64,000 bases of DNA, taken from contig CP032931.1 of NCBI GenBank assembly GCA_003666485.1, positions 558,001 to 622,000 on the forward strand, given 5' to 3'. Position numbers and translations under genes: made by a program. The notes below the pieces were generated by a model. The model saw only the letters and a program-made list of their open reading frames with translations. It made no database searches and was not told the DNA's origin. Source of the stretch: Levilactobacillus brevis (lineage in GTDB: Bacteria > Bacillota > Bacilli > Lactobacillales > Lactobacillaceae). Positions 26,671 to 35,024 of this stretch are shown here, one piece after another. Position 1 is the stretch's first letter, and every line of letters begins with the position of its first letter.

Positions 26671-28035
26671 TTGAGCAAAAATAGTAAAGTTTGGCGACTA
26701 CTGATTGGGATGCTTAGTTTAGTGTTTGTTTTGGTTGTTAGCCAGATGGCAACACCAGCTAAAGCGGCTACCAATCACAACGGGGCTGATTTTACCACTT
26801 CTGCCAGTGTCACCAACGGGCCGGATTTTAAGCACGTTGACACGATTGATATTCAGTACAATTTGAACTTCGGTAGCACGCCGATTCACGACGGCGACAC
26901 CATTACGCTAGATTTTCCTGCCAATCTACGAGGAAAAACGCCGGGCGATACCTTTGATGTGACCGACCAAGACGGCACGGTCATTGGCAAGGCGGTCGTT
27001 TCCGATACCGGAGTGGTCATCACCATGAATGGTGCATTGGAGAACAAGACCAATGACAAATTAACGTTGAACCTGGCCACGAAGTACCGCGGGGATGACT
27101 ATGGCGAGCAAGCCGTCGTGTTCCCACTGGAAAATGGTGGCAAGAGTACGTCGACTATCAACTTGGTCAAGGACGAGGCTAATTTATCCAAAAAGGGCGT
27201 CATCCAGGACAACGGGACCATCAAATGGACGATTCTGGTCGACCGCCAAGAAGTTGATTTGAAGAATTTGAAAATCAGTGATACCATCGGCGACAATCAA
27301 GAGCTGATTGAAGGCCTCACCGTCAGCAATGCGCACTGGACTAGCAAGACGCAGTACCAACGGGAGAAGCCAGCACTGAAAGAAAACACGGATTACAAGG
27401 TTACATATAACGGCACGACGGGGTTCGATGTCGCCTTTAACGACACGGTCTCAAACCTGATTGCCATTGATTACTACACCAAGATTACGGACGATACGTT
27501 GACCCACTCCGGTTATAAATTTAGAAATAAAGCGGTCATGAGCTGGGGTGGCGGCACCGGTGATGGTCGGTATTCCGAAGAGGCCAACGGAAAGGCATCC
27601 TCCTCTACGGGCAATAGTGGTTCCGGGAGCGGCGACGTGAACGAGACCGACGAAGAGGACCCAGACGAAGATACTGGGACCATTGATGTTGATGGCGGTA
27701 CCGAAACGGACGAGGAAGAAGCTGCCCGTGAAGAGGAAGAAGCCAAGGATGAGGCCGCTAAGGAAGCGGATAAAGAAACGGCTAAGAAGAATGCCGTGAA
27801 GAAGGCTGCCGCTAAACAGGCTGCTACGAAGAAAGCCGCTGCGGCAAAGGCTAAGGCCGCAGCTAAGGCGAAGCAGGTGGCACCGGCGACGGCGACCCAA
27901 ACGGCTGGCACGACAACCACGCGGAACACCAAGTTGCCCCAAACACGCGGGGCTGACGACACGATGGCCAGTCTGATGGGCGTTACGGCGCTCTTGGTGA
28001 CGCTCGGCGGGGCTTGGATTCGTCAACGGTTTTAA
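26671..28035 (+). CDS. Collagen-binding-like surface protein with LPQTR anchor
   Basis: A 454-aa secreted protein starting with TTG, placed by GGGAGGGG six bases upstream. The signal peptide ends near AKAAT. Residues about 35-310 form two Ig-like domains of the type seen in Gram-positive MSCRAMM adhesins (DTIDIQYNLNFG, IKWTILVDRQ, KFRNKAVMSW). Then comes a Gly/Ser linker, a very acidic stretch (325-370), and a Lys/Ala-rich stretch (370-405) resembling histone tails. The C-terminus has LPQTR near residue 422, a hydrophobic helix and a terminal Arg. Arg in place of Gly is unusual for sortase A substrates. Confidence 0.8.
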   Translation: MSKNSKVWRLLIGMLSLVFVLVVSQMATPAKAATNHNGADFTTSASVTNGPDFKHVDTIDIQYNLNFGSTPIHDGDTITLDFPANLRGKTPGDTFDVTDQDGTVIGKAVVSDTGVVITMNGALENKTNDKLTLNLATKYRGDDYGEQAVVFPLENGGKSTSTINLVKDEANLSKKGVIQDNGTIKWTILVDRQEVDLKNLKISDTIGDNQELIEGLTVSNAHWTSKTQYQREKPALKENTDYKVTYNGTTGFDVAFNDTVSNLIAIDYYTKITDDTLTHSGYKFRNKAVMSWGGGTGDGRYSEEANGKASSSTGNSGSGSGDVNETDEEDPDEDTGTIDVDGGTETDEEEAAREEEEAKDEAAKEADKETAKKNAVKKAAAKQAATKKAAAAKAKAAAKAKQVAPATATQTAGTTTTRNTKLPQTRGADDTMASLMGVTALLVTLGGAWIRQRF

Positions 28036-28053
28036 ATGAAAATGCGACATTTA

Positions 28054-28094
28054 GTCAGTGAACTGGGAGTGAATCCTGGTCGCTGGCTTTTTTT
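28054..28094 (+). terminator. Terminator after the LPQTR gene
   Basis: GTCAGTGAACTGGGA folds on TCCTGGTCGCTGGC with some G-U pairs, followed by seven T. Confidence 0.6.
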
Positions 28095-28236
28095 GCTGTT
28101 ATTAGGCGAGTGCGTATGATTAAGCATCAGTAAGCGAATGAAGCTGAATGCTATTGTAGGGACAATTACTTCATTTTTGTGACTAGTGGTGATAAAATAA
28201 GCACCATCAGACGCAGAATGGAGATGAAATGTTGTA

Positions 28237-28512
28237 ATGAAAAATCCTGAAAAAACGCGAATTACTATTCGCATGGATCTCAATCGAAAGCAAGAGGCTG
28301 AAAAGGTCGCTAATAGTTTAGGAATTGATTTGACCGCTGCTGTGAATTTGTTCATCTCACAAATGATTAAAGAAAATGGCTTGCCATTTAGGCCGACCAA
28401 TGATCCAGCAAAAAGTGGGCTTCAGCGGGCGTTAGAAGATGTGAAAAATGGTGATACAACTAGGTATACGCTCGATGAGTTTGTCGAACATATTAAAGAT
28501 TTAGGTGAATAA
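28237..28512 (+). CDS. RelB/DinJ family antitoxin
   Basis: A 91-aa ribbon-helix-helix protein (KTRITIRMDLNRKQEAEKV, LGIDLTAAVNLF) of the RelB/DinJ family, ending in an acidic toxin-neutralising tail. Its stop overlaps the toxin start by 8 bp. The pair is AT-rich relative to its surroundings, consistent with horizontal acquisition. Such antitoxins repress their own operon with the toxin as co-repressor. Confidence 0.88.
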   Translation: MKNPEKTRITIRMDLNRKQEAEKVANSLGIDLTAAVNLFISQMIKENGLPFRPTNDPAKSGLQRALEDVKNGDTTRYTLDEFVEHIKDLGE

Positions 28513-28807
28513 CTTGACGATTAAAAATATTCTGACGACTAGAGAGTTTGACCGTAGTTTAAAGAAGCTCAAGAAAAAGCACTATGATATATCGCGAATC
28601 GCTCAAGCGGTTTTTCACATCGCGCACAGAGAGCAAGATGTCTTAATTCGTAAGTACAAGTGGCATCTTCTCAAAGGTGATAAAGCAGGTATTAATGAGA
28701 TTCACTTAGATAGAGATTGGCTACTGTTGTACGAAATTACTGATAATGAAATTACGATTCTTTTGTTAGATACGGGATCACATGATTCAGTTTTTAAGCA
28801 TGCATGA
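28505..28807 (+). CDS. YafQ family mRNA interferase toxin
   Basis: A 100-aa RelE-superfamily ribonuclease. The YafQ pattern is visible: 'REFDRSLKKLKKKHYD' at the N-terminus, 'HLLKGDKAGINEIHLDRDWLLLYEI' in the core (positions about 55-79) and the catalytic C-terminal 'TGSHDSVF' with its His and Phe. It starts at GTG 28505, overlapping the antitoxin. All expected catalytic positions are present, so it is probably active. Confidence 0.87.
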   Translation: MNNLTIKNILTTREFDRSLKKLKKKHYDISRIAQAVFHIAHREQDVLIRKYKWHLLKGDKAGINEIHLDRDWLLLYEITDNEITILLLDTGSHDSVFKHA

Positions 28808-28959
28808 GTGAAGATACCGAATTTCAATCGTTGGTGGTCAATAGTTTCGGCTCTTTTTGCATGCCCCACAGTTGCCACTGGTAAATCATCTAATGTGGCA
28901 AAAATCACAAGCTCTGCTATACTCGACTTAGAAGAAAAATTCACCGGGGAGGAGATTTT

Positions 28960-30753
28960 ATGCAACAACTGCGCGAGTATAAACGGTTCTGGTTCGTCAT
29001 CATTTTAGGGGCCATTGCGTTGGTGCTCCAATTTGGCGCGCACCAAGCAGGGATTGCTCAGCTGCTGATTACCGGTCTAGGAATTCTGTTAGCGCTATTG
29101 ATGTTCATTGATATGGTCAAGACGTTGCGGTCTGGTAAATTTGGGGTTGATTTGTTAGCGATTACCGCGGTGATTGCCACGTTGGCCGTCAGTGAATATT
29201 GGGCGGCCTTGATCGTCTTACTCATGCTGACTGGGGGCGATGCGCTGGAAGACTTTGCTGCTCGCCGCGCAAATAGCGAGCTCCAGGAACTGCTTAATAA
29301 CTCGCCGCAATCTGCCCACAAGGTTGAGGGCGACACGATTACCGACGTGGCCATTCATACGGTTGAAGTGGGCGACCAGCTGCTAGTCAAGCCAGGCGAG
29401 GTCATGCCCGTCGACGGAACGCTAGCGACAGGACCAACCACGGTCAATGAATCGTCACTGACCGGTGAAGCGCGGCCCATTGACAAGGAGGCCGGCGACA
29501 CCGTGATGTCCGGAAGTGTGAACGGTGAGGCGTCCGTTTACCTCAAGGCCGACCAAACGGCCGATAACAGTCAGTACCAAAATATTGTGCGGCTGGTTAA
29601 GCAAGCCGAGGACCAGCCAGCTAAATTTGTTCGGATGGCTGACCGCTACGCTGTACCATTTACGCTATTGGCTTACGTGATTGCCGGAATTGCCTGGTAC
29701 GTGGCGGGGGACCCGGTACGGTTTGCAGAGGTACTCGTGGTCGCCTCGCCGTGTCCCTTGATTTTGGCGGCACCGATTGCGCTGATTTCGGGGATGAGTC
29801 GGGCCAGTCGAAATGGCATCATCGTGAAGACGGGGACCACGCTGGAAAAGCTCGCGCAGGTCAAGACGTTTGCCTTTGATAAGACGGGAACCATCACGCA
29901 AGGTAAATTGGTGGTCGATCAGGTCGTGCCGATCACGGCCGTCACACCGGAAACGTTGCTGCAGCTGGCGGCCAGCGCGGAACAACACTCGGGCCACGTG
30001 TTGGCGCAGTCCTTGGTGGCTGCGACGACGGCACCGTTATTGCCGGCAACGGAGGTAAAGGAAACCACGGCCCAAGGGGTCCAAGCTACCATTAAAGGTC
30101 AGGTTATCCGCGCTGGTAAGGCGGAGTTTGTGACCGATCAACCGGTCGAAAAACCTGACCAAACGGCGGTCTACGTTTCCGCGGCGGGCATTTACCAAGG
30201 CTACGTCAGCTTTAGTGACCAGGTGCGGCCGGAAGCGGCGGAAACCATGACGAAGCTGCACCAACTAGGTGTTGGTAATTTGTTGATGATTTCCGGTGAC
30301 CGCCAGCCTATCGCCAAGCAAATTGCTGGTGAAGTCGGAATCGACCAGGTACATGCCGAATGTTTGCCGGCTGACAAGATTCAGGTGTTGGCACAATTGC
30401 CGGCAACGCAGCGACCAGTCGCCATGGTCGGCGACGGCATCAACGACGCGCCATCACTGGCTACGGCGGACGTCGGCATTGCCATGGGCGCTCACGGGGC
30501 CACGGCAGCCAGTGAGTCGGCGGATGCTGTGGTCTTGAAGGACGACCTGACGCGGGTCAGCGCCGCCAGAAGTATCGCCCACGACACCATGCGCGTCGCT
30601 CGCCAAGCTGTGATGATCGGCATTGTCATCTGTACGGTATTGATGCTGATTGCCAGTTTCGGCGTTATTCCAGCCATCATCGGGGCGGTGTTCCAAGAAG
30701 TCGTCGACACGGTCACCATCCTCTACGCCCTGCGTGCGCGGACTGACCGGTAG
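28960..30753 (+). CDS. P1B-type heavy-metal-transporting ATPase (SPC motif)
   Basis: A 597-aa P-type ATPase: actuator TGE (SLTGEA), phosphorylation motif DKTGT, and hinge GDGINDAP. There is no N-terminal metal-binding domain. The transmembrane metal motif is SPC (ASPCPLILA) rather than CPC, as in the P1B-4 group (CoaT, CzcP, PfeT), known to export Co, Fe or Zn. In the last helices the usual HEGG is replaced by QEVVD. Metal specificity is therefore open. GGAGGAG precedes the ATG. A multicopper oxidase and an ArsR-CadD pair follow within 5 kb, making this a metal-handling stretch. Confidence 0.87.
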   Translation: MQQLREYKRFWFVIILGAIALVLQFGAHQAGIAQLLITGLGILLALLMFIDMVKTLRSGKFGVDLLAITAVIATLAVSEYWAALIVLLMLTGGDALEDFAARRANSELQELLNNSPQSAHKVEGDTITDVAIHTVEVGDQLLVKPGEVMPVDGTLATGPTTVNESSLTGEARPIDKEAGDTVMSGSVNGEASVYLKADQTADNSQYQNIVRLVKQAEDQPAKFVRMADRYAVPFTLLAYVIAGIAWYVAGDPVRFAEVLVVASPCPLILAAPIALISGMSRASRNGIIVKTGTTLEKLAQVKTFAFDKTGTITQGKLVVDQVVPITAVTPETLLQLAASAEQHSGHVLAQSLVAATTAPLLPATEVKETTAQGVQATIKGQVIRAGKAEFVTDQPVEKPDQTAVYVSAAGIYQGYVSFSDQVRPEAAETMTKLHQLGVGNLLMISGDRQPIAKQIAGEVGIDQVHAECLPADKIQVLAQLPATQRPVAMVGDGINDAPSLATADVGIAMGAHGATAASESADAVVLKDDLTRVSAARSIAHDTMRVARQAVMIGIVICTVLMLIASFGVIPAIIGAVFQEVVDTVTILYALRARTDR

Positions 30754-30788
30754 AAAAGAAGGCCTCACTCTTACTAACGAAATTCGCG

Positions 30789-30815
30789 GGGAATTTGTAA
30801 CCCCCTAAATGGCGA
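30789..30815 (+). repeat. Short dispersed repeat, copy 2
   Basis: AATTTGTAACCCCCTAA followed by ATGGCG; the second copy of the element at 6709-6733. Confidence 0.6.
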
Positions 30816-30859
30816 AATTAGTCTTTGAACGCAAGATAGTCCGTACTGGCCGCCTTACC

Positions 30860-31026
30860 GTTCGCCAAATTTGGACCGTGACGCTGTGGGAAGGACCGGT
30901 CGAAGCCAAAGGGCGGTCTTCAACCTCGCTTCGAGCCGAAAACCGCGTCTCGAAGACGCCCGTTTCCAAGTAGGTCACTTGAAAACGCCCACGGCTGAGT
31001 CCAAATTTAGCTCACTCACGGCTACG
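30860..31026 (+). repeat. Repeat A, copy 5 (forward)
   Basis: Starts GTTCGCCAAATTTGGACC. It is close to copy 1, with the GTTT/AAAC version of the third hairpin and the same diverged right end. It lies 3' of the P1B ATPase, in its orientation. Confidence 0.87.
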
Positions 31027-31430
31027 TGGTAGATTGACCACTAATGTCGATGAACACGGCCATTCCAGCGATGTCCCTGCTAACTTTAGGGTTAATCACA
31101 GCCGCAGACGACGGACTGATTTAGTGGGCTTACGCCTTGTCAGCTGAGTCTGGTCATCTTACTTGATAACCTGGCAAGAAATTCTAGGTAATTGGAGCGA
31201 CACAGCTGGCTGTACGGTGTTATTGAAAAGTCAGGAACCAAACTTTCTAAAAAGAGAAGCCTAATATTCAGCATCAAATAGTCAATAAGCTGGGAACATT
31301 TGTCCGCGTTATTGACTATTTTTGCGTCTGAGTGGTGCTTATCAGTGGCTTGGTAGTAGGTCTGATTTGACCGTAGTCCAATTGTTGGCAAGGAAAAATA
31401 ATTGGAGATTAATCATCTCTGTAGCCGGGA

Positions 31431-31598
31431 GTCCGTCAAATGTGAGCTCAGCCGTGGGAGTTCCCTTAGCGGCGCGGGTCACGCCGGTTAGGGAACTGGC
31501 GACTTTGAGACGCGGTCTTTCGGCTCAAAGCCGAGGAGACGAGACCGCCCTTTGGCTCGTCCCGCCGCCCACCGCGTTCCGGCTCATATTTGGCGGAC
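31431..31598 (-). repeat. Repeat A, copy 6 (reverse)
   Basis: 168 bp bounded by GTCCGTCAAATGTGAGC and GGCTCATATTTGGCGGAC, with GGGAAC/GTTCCC and GACGAG/CTCGTC hairpins. It lies upstream of the multicopper oxidase gene in antisense. Confidence 0.88.
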
Positions 31599-31713
31599 GG
31601 ACGGCGGCCAGTCAGGTAAATGTCTGGTAATCAATCCCTTTTTCTCCCCTCGTGAATGCGGTATCATAGAGACGGAGACATTTGCTTTAATCAATCGAAG
31701 AGGAGCCTGAAAA

Positions 31714-33249
31714 ATGACAAAATCAATTCACACTGATTATTTCTTTGATGAAGCGGCATATAACACTCACGATGGGGGCTATGTACCACTGGAGGAGCCC
31801 AAGACGCCACAACAGCCGTTGCGGATTCCGCCACTGTTGGAGCCGGATAAGGAAACGGCGACGGACACCTACTACACGGTCGAAGCGCAGGCCGGCGAGA
31901 CCCAATTATTGCCAGGCAAGAAGACCAAGACCTGGGGCTACAACGGCTCACTGTTAGGCCAAACGGTGGTCTTTAAGCGTGGTAAGACCATGCATATTGA
32001 CCTGAAAAATAGTTTACCTGAACTGACCACGTTCCACTGGCACGGGTTAAACGTTCCCGGCCCTTACACGGACGGCGGTTGTCATGCCCCAGTTTACCCA
32101 GGGAAGACGCGCCACATTGATTTCAAGGTCGACCAACCGGCCGCAACGTTGTGGTTACACGCCCATCCGTGTCCATCAACGGCCGAACAAGTTTGGCACG
32201 GCCTGGCTGGCTTAGCGCTGGTCACCGATGATGTGGAAGCAAAATTGCCATTCCCACGCAACTACGGGGTCGATGACATTCCGTTGGTCTTGCAAGATCG
32301 GCGTTTCCATGAGGATAACCAGTGGGATTACGAAGCCGATTATGATCCGGACGGGGTCCAAGGACCAACGCCAATGATCAACGGGACCATCAATCCTTAC
32401 TTTGACGTCACTACCCAACGCGTGCGGCTCCGGATTTTGGACGGCGCCAACCGACGTGAATGGCGGCTGCATTTTAGTGACGACCTACCATTTACCCAAG
32501 TGGCATCCGATGGCGGTGTGATGCCGGAACCAGTCGAATTCACTCATTTGATGCTGACCTGTGCGGAACGGGCCGAAGTCATCGTAGACTTTGGTAAAGT
32601 CACACCTGGGCATACGGTCACGTTGTACAGCGATGATGTGCCGTTGGTTCGTTTCCGGGTTCATGACTTCGTGCCAGACGACGTCACGTTGCCTGACCAC
32701 TTGGTCGACATCCCGAACCCTGATGTGACACCGAATACACCGGTTCGTAAGGTGGTCATGTCCGGGATGGATGAACAAGTGATGATCGACGGTAAGAAAT
32801 TTGAAATGCAACGGATCGACGCGCGCCAGAAGGTTGGCAACGTGGAACTCTGGGACATCACCAACACCAACGATATGGACGGCGGCATGGTCCATCCATT
32901 CCACATGCACGGGACGCAATTCCTGGTCTTGTCACGTAACGGCCACGAACCGTACGCCAACGAGCACGGTTTGAAGGATACGGTCGGCGTCAATCCAGGC
33001 GAAACGGTCCGCATCAAGGTCTGGTTCGAGCATACCGGGGTTTACATGTACCATTGCCACATCATTGAACATGAAGATGGTGGGATGATGGCACAGATTG
33101 AGGCGTACGATCCTGACCATCCACAAACGTACAAGTTGATGGATATGGACACGTTGATGAACGCCGTCGCTGAAGAGCGGGGCATTGACGTCAAGGACTT
33201 GAAGCTCCCTGGGATGAGCTCCTACGAAAAGATGGGGATGAAGATGTAG
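31714..33249 (+). CDS. Multicopper oxidase (laccase-like)
   Basis: A 511-aa three-cupredoxin-domain oxidase with all four copper-binding motifs: HWHG, HAHP, HPFHMHG and HCHIIEHEDGGMM, the last including a Met after the T1 site. No signal peptide is present, so it is probably cytoplasmic, as are related lactobacillar laccases that oxidise phenolics or biogenic amines; cuprous or manganous oxidation is also possible. The Met-rich C-terminus (MGMKM) may bind copper. The ribosome binding site AGAGGAG fixes the start. It lies downstream of a metal ATPase but beyond 960 bp of repeats, so co-transcription is unlikely. Confidence 0.9.
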   Translation: MTKSIHTDYFFDEAAYNTHDGGYVPLEEPKTPQQPLRIPPLLEPDKETATDTYYTVEAQAGETQLLPGKKTKTWGYNGSLLGQTVVFKRGKTMHIDLKNSLPELTTFHWHGLNVPGPYTDGGCHAPVYPGKTRHIDFKVDQPAATLWLHAHPCPSTAEQVWHGLAGLALVTDDVEAKLPFPRNYGVDDIPLVLQDRRFHEDNQWDYEADYDPDGVQGPTPMINGTINPYFDVTTQRVRLRILDGANRREWRLHFSDDLPFTQVASDGGVMPEPVEFTHLMLTCAERAEVIVDFGKVTPGHTVTLYSDDVPLVRFRVHDFVPDDVTLPDHLVDIPNPDVTPNTPVRKVVMSGMDEQVMIDGKKFEMQRIDARQKVGNVELWDITNTNDMDGGMVHPFHMHGTQFLVLSRNGHEPYANEHGLKDTVGVNPGETVRIKVWFEHTGVYMYHCHIIEHEDGGMMAQIEAYDPDHPQTYKLMDMDTLMNAVAEERGIDVKDLKLPGMSSYEKMGMKM

Positions 33250-33311
33250 CCAGTGTTGTTAGTTGGTCTGTGGCTGGACCATTAGAACAGACGCTGAACA
33301 TCTAAGTGGTG

Positions 33312-33364
33312 AAAAAAAGAAGACTTGTCAGTATTGGTTACGAATACTGATGAGTCTTCTTTTC
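33312..33364. terminator. Terminator after the multicopper oxidase
   Basis: AAGAAGACT-GTCAGTATT pairs with AATACTGA-AGTCTTCTT, with A and T tracts on the two sides. Confidence 0.8.
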
Positions 33365-33530
33365 GTGTGATGATATTGCAGTGAGGTAATGCTTGGTGGA
33401 TAAAATAGGTGTTACATAAACTGATTTCGATTCAATAGGTCAGTATGGTGTTGGGGAGAGAATGAATTGTTTATGGGCCAACTCATCTCTCGTTAGCAGT
33501 AAGCTACCATCCGACATGGTCACCGTGGGG

Positions 33531-33869
33531 TCACTCGCCATGCTTCTTCCCACGTAAAACGTGATCCACGTGGGCCAAAGTCTCGTTGACGATGTCCAAA
33601 ATATGGGGGTCATCCAGCTGATAAAAATTTTGTTTACCCGCGCGGCGGGAGGTCACCAGCTGTTCCTTCTTAAGTAGGGCCAGTTGGTGGGAGACCACGG
33701 ACTGTTCGGTGCCGAGTAGAGTGCTGAGCTCACTCACGTTAAGTTCGCGCTGTTCTAACAAATATAAAATTTGGAGTCGCGTGGTATTGCTCAGTAATTT
33801 AAAAATATCCTGCGACGCGACTAGCGCAGGCTCTTGGATTAAGGTGACTGCTTCTGGGGTATCCGACAT
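33531..33869 (-). CDS. ArsR/SmtB family metal sensor (CzrA-like)
   Basis: A 112-aa winged-helix repressor. The recognition region reads [21 protein letters not shown]. Near the C-terminus the full alpha-5 metal site is present as D-x-H-x10-H-x2-H ([17 protein letters not shown]), the Zn/Co site of CzrA and SmtB; the Cys-based alpha-3 site of CadC is absent. The ATG at 33869 is preferred because AAAGGAG precedes it; the upstream in-frame ATG at 33890 overlaps that site. It is divergent from the cadD-like gene. Confidence 0.85.
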   Translation of the reverse strand: MSDTPEAVTLIQEPALVASQDIFKLLSNTTRLQILYLLEQRELNVSELSTLLGTEQSVVSHQLALLKKEQLVTSRRAGKQNFYQLDDPHILDIVNETLAHVDHVLRGKKHGE

Positions 33870-33896
33870 GAAAAAGCTTGCTCCTTTCATATGAAC

Positions 33897-33926
33897 GTGA
33901 TAACATATGTCATGAATAACATGTAT
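33897..33926. promoter_or_regulatory. Candidate ArsR operator between arsR and cadD
   Basis: An imperfect palindrome ACATATGTCATGAATAACATGT (33903-33924) with further ATATG half-sites lies in the 70-bp divergent gap, resembling 12-2-12 ArsR/SmtB operators. Confidence 0.5.
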
Positions 33927-33940
33927 GAGGGGATGACATC

Positions 33941-34543
33941 ATGATGAAAACGATTCTAACCGGGGTCACGGCGTACATTTCCACCGGTTTAGACTACTTA
34001 ATTATTTTAATGGTAATCTTCGCCCGCGTAAAGCATCAGGATCGCTGGCTGGTCTTGATCGGCGACTTTTTAGGAACGATTGTCCTGGTTGGCAGCTCGT
34101 TGCTGATTGCTTTTTTCCTAGGATTCGTGCCGGCACCTTGGTTACTGGGCTTTCTGGGGTTGATTCCGATTTACCTGGGGATCAAACTGTGGGTGCAGGG
34201 GGATGACGATGATACCGATGCGATTGCGGCTAAGGTGGCCAACCCCAAGCGATTGATCGGTCAGGTAGCGCTGATCACCATGGCAACCTGTGGCGCCGAT
34301 AACGTCGGCATTTACGTGCCTATCTTTACCACCGTGGCACCCAACACGATTCCGCTGATTTTACTGACGTTTGCCGTGATGGTGGTTATTTTCTGGGAAA
34401 TCGGCTATCGTCTGGCCTGCCTGCCCAAGGTGGCCGACATTTTGGAACGCGAGGGTCGCTACATCACGGTGGCGGTGTACATCCTGATTGGCCTGTACAT
34501 TATGTATGATAGTGGGACTTTCCAGCATTTGTTGCAGCTGTAG
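33941..34543 (+). CDS. cadD: CadD family cadmium/cation resistance transporter
   Basis: A 200-aa membrane protein with about five to six helices. It begins with the CadD-type segment 'TGVTAYISTGLDYLIILM', and has 'GDFLGTIVLVGSSLL' and 'CGADNVGIYVPIF', the conserved core of CadD proteins that confer Cd resistance. A soluble Asp-rich loop (GDDDDTD) separates the halves. It is divergent from an ArsR metal sensor that very likely represses it. Confidence 0.87.
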   Translation: MMKTILTGVTAYISTGLDYLIILMVIFARVKHQDRWLVLIGDFLGTIVLVGSSLLIAFFLGFVPAPWLLGFLGLIPIYLGIKLWVQGDDDDTDAIAAKVANPKRLIGQVALITMATCGADNVGIYVPIFTTVAPNTIPLILLTFAVMVVIFWEIGYRLACLPKVADILEREGRYITVAVYILIGLYIMYDSGTFQHLLQL

Positions 34544-34626
34544 AAAGTGGATTGATTGGTAGTATCTGTGCCAATGCGAGATGGTTTACATCTCAGTTGG
34601 ATTCATGTATATTGTAGATGTAGATT

Positions 34627-34720
34627 TTGTCTCCGTGGGTGACGGGACGTTAATTTAGAATATTACCCGTGTGAATGGTTGTCTCCGTGGGTGACGGGAC
34701 GTTAATTTAGAATATTACCC
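34627..34720 (+). repeat. Two identical 42-bp direct repeats after cadD
   Basis: Identical copies at 34627-34668 and 34679-34720 are separated by 10 bp. Each starts TTGTCTCCGTGGGTGACGGG and contains a small hairpin (GTC(T)CCGT with ACGGGAC) followed by an AT-rich half ending TATTACCC. Confidence 0.9.
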
Positions 34721-34722
34721 AA

Positions 34723-34755
34723 AAAAGCAGTCGAATTTAATATTCGGCTGCTTTT
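34723..34755 (+). terminator. Terminator after cadD and the direct repeats
   Basis: AAAAGCAG-CGAAT pairs with ATTCG-CTGCTTTT. Confidence 0.8.
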
Positions 34756-35024
34756 AATTTACTCAAATCTCCATCTATGTCAACAATCCAATTGCTACAA
34801 ATGCTGTTATCTTCATAGTTGTGAAGATAAGTTTGTGCTTGTTTTTGCTTGATACTGATTGGCCATTTTAAAGTGCATTTGGTCTGTCACAAGACTCACC
34901 TCCAAACGAACGGTACCATTCGTTGCAACTATTTTGACTGAATTCTGTAAATATCTGTTGTCAGAAAATAGACTCCCGACAAGAATCAATCCGAGTCGAG
35001 AGCCTATCTGTATTGCAATTATAT

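Larger units (their letters stand above)
30754..31713. other. Repeat-filled intergenic region
   Basis: About 960 bp without a credible gene. It contains a short repeat shared with 6709-6733, A copy 5 (forward), a linker of about 400 bp whose start is also found after A copy 11 near 63550, and A copy 6 (reverse). Confidence 0.75.
34544..35024. other. Intergenic region with tandem repeat
   Basis: About 480 bp: two copies of a 42-bp direct repeat, a terminator at 34723-34755, and about 270 bp of AT-rich sequence with no credible gene. Confidence 0.6.

Noticed and set aside
34627-34720. Two 42-bp direct repeats as a minimal CRISPR array
   Set aside because: The spacer is only 10 bp, there are just two copies, and no cas gene is nearby.
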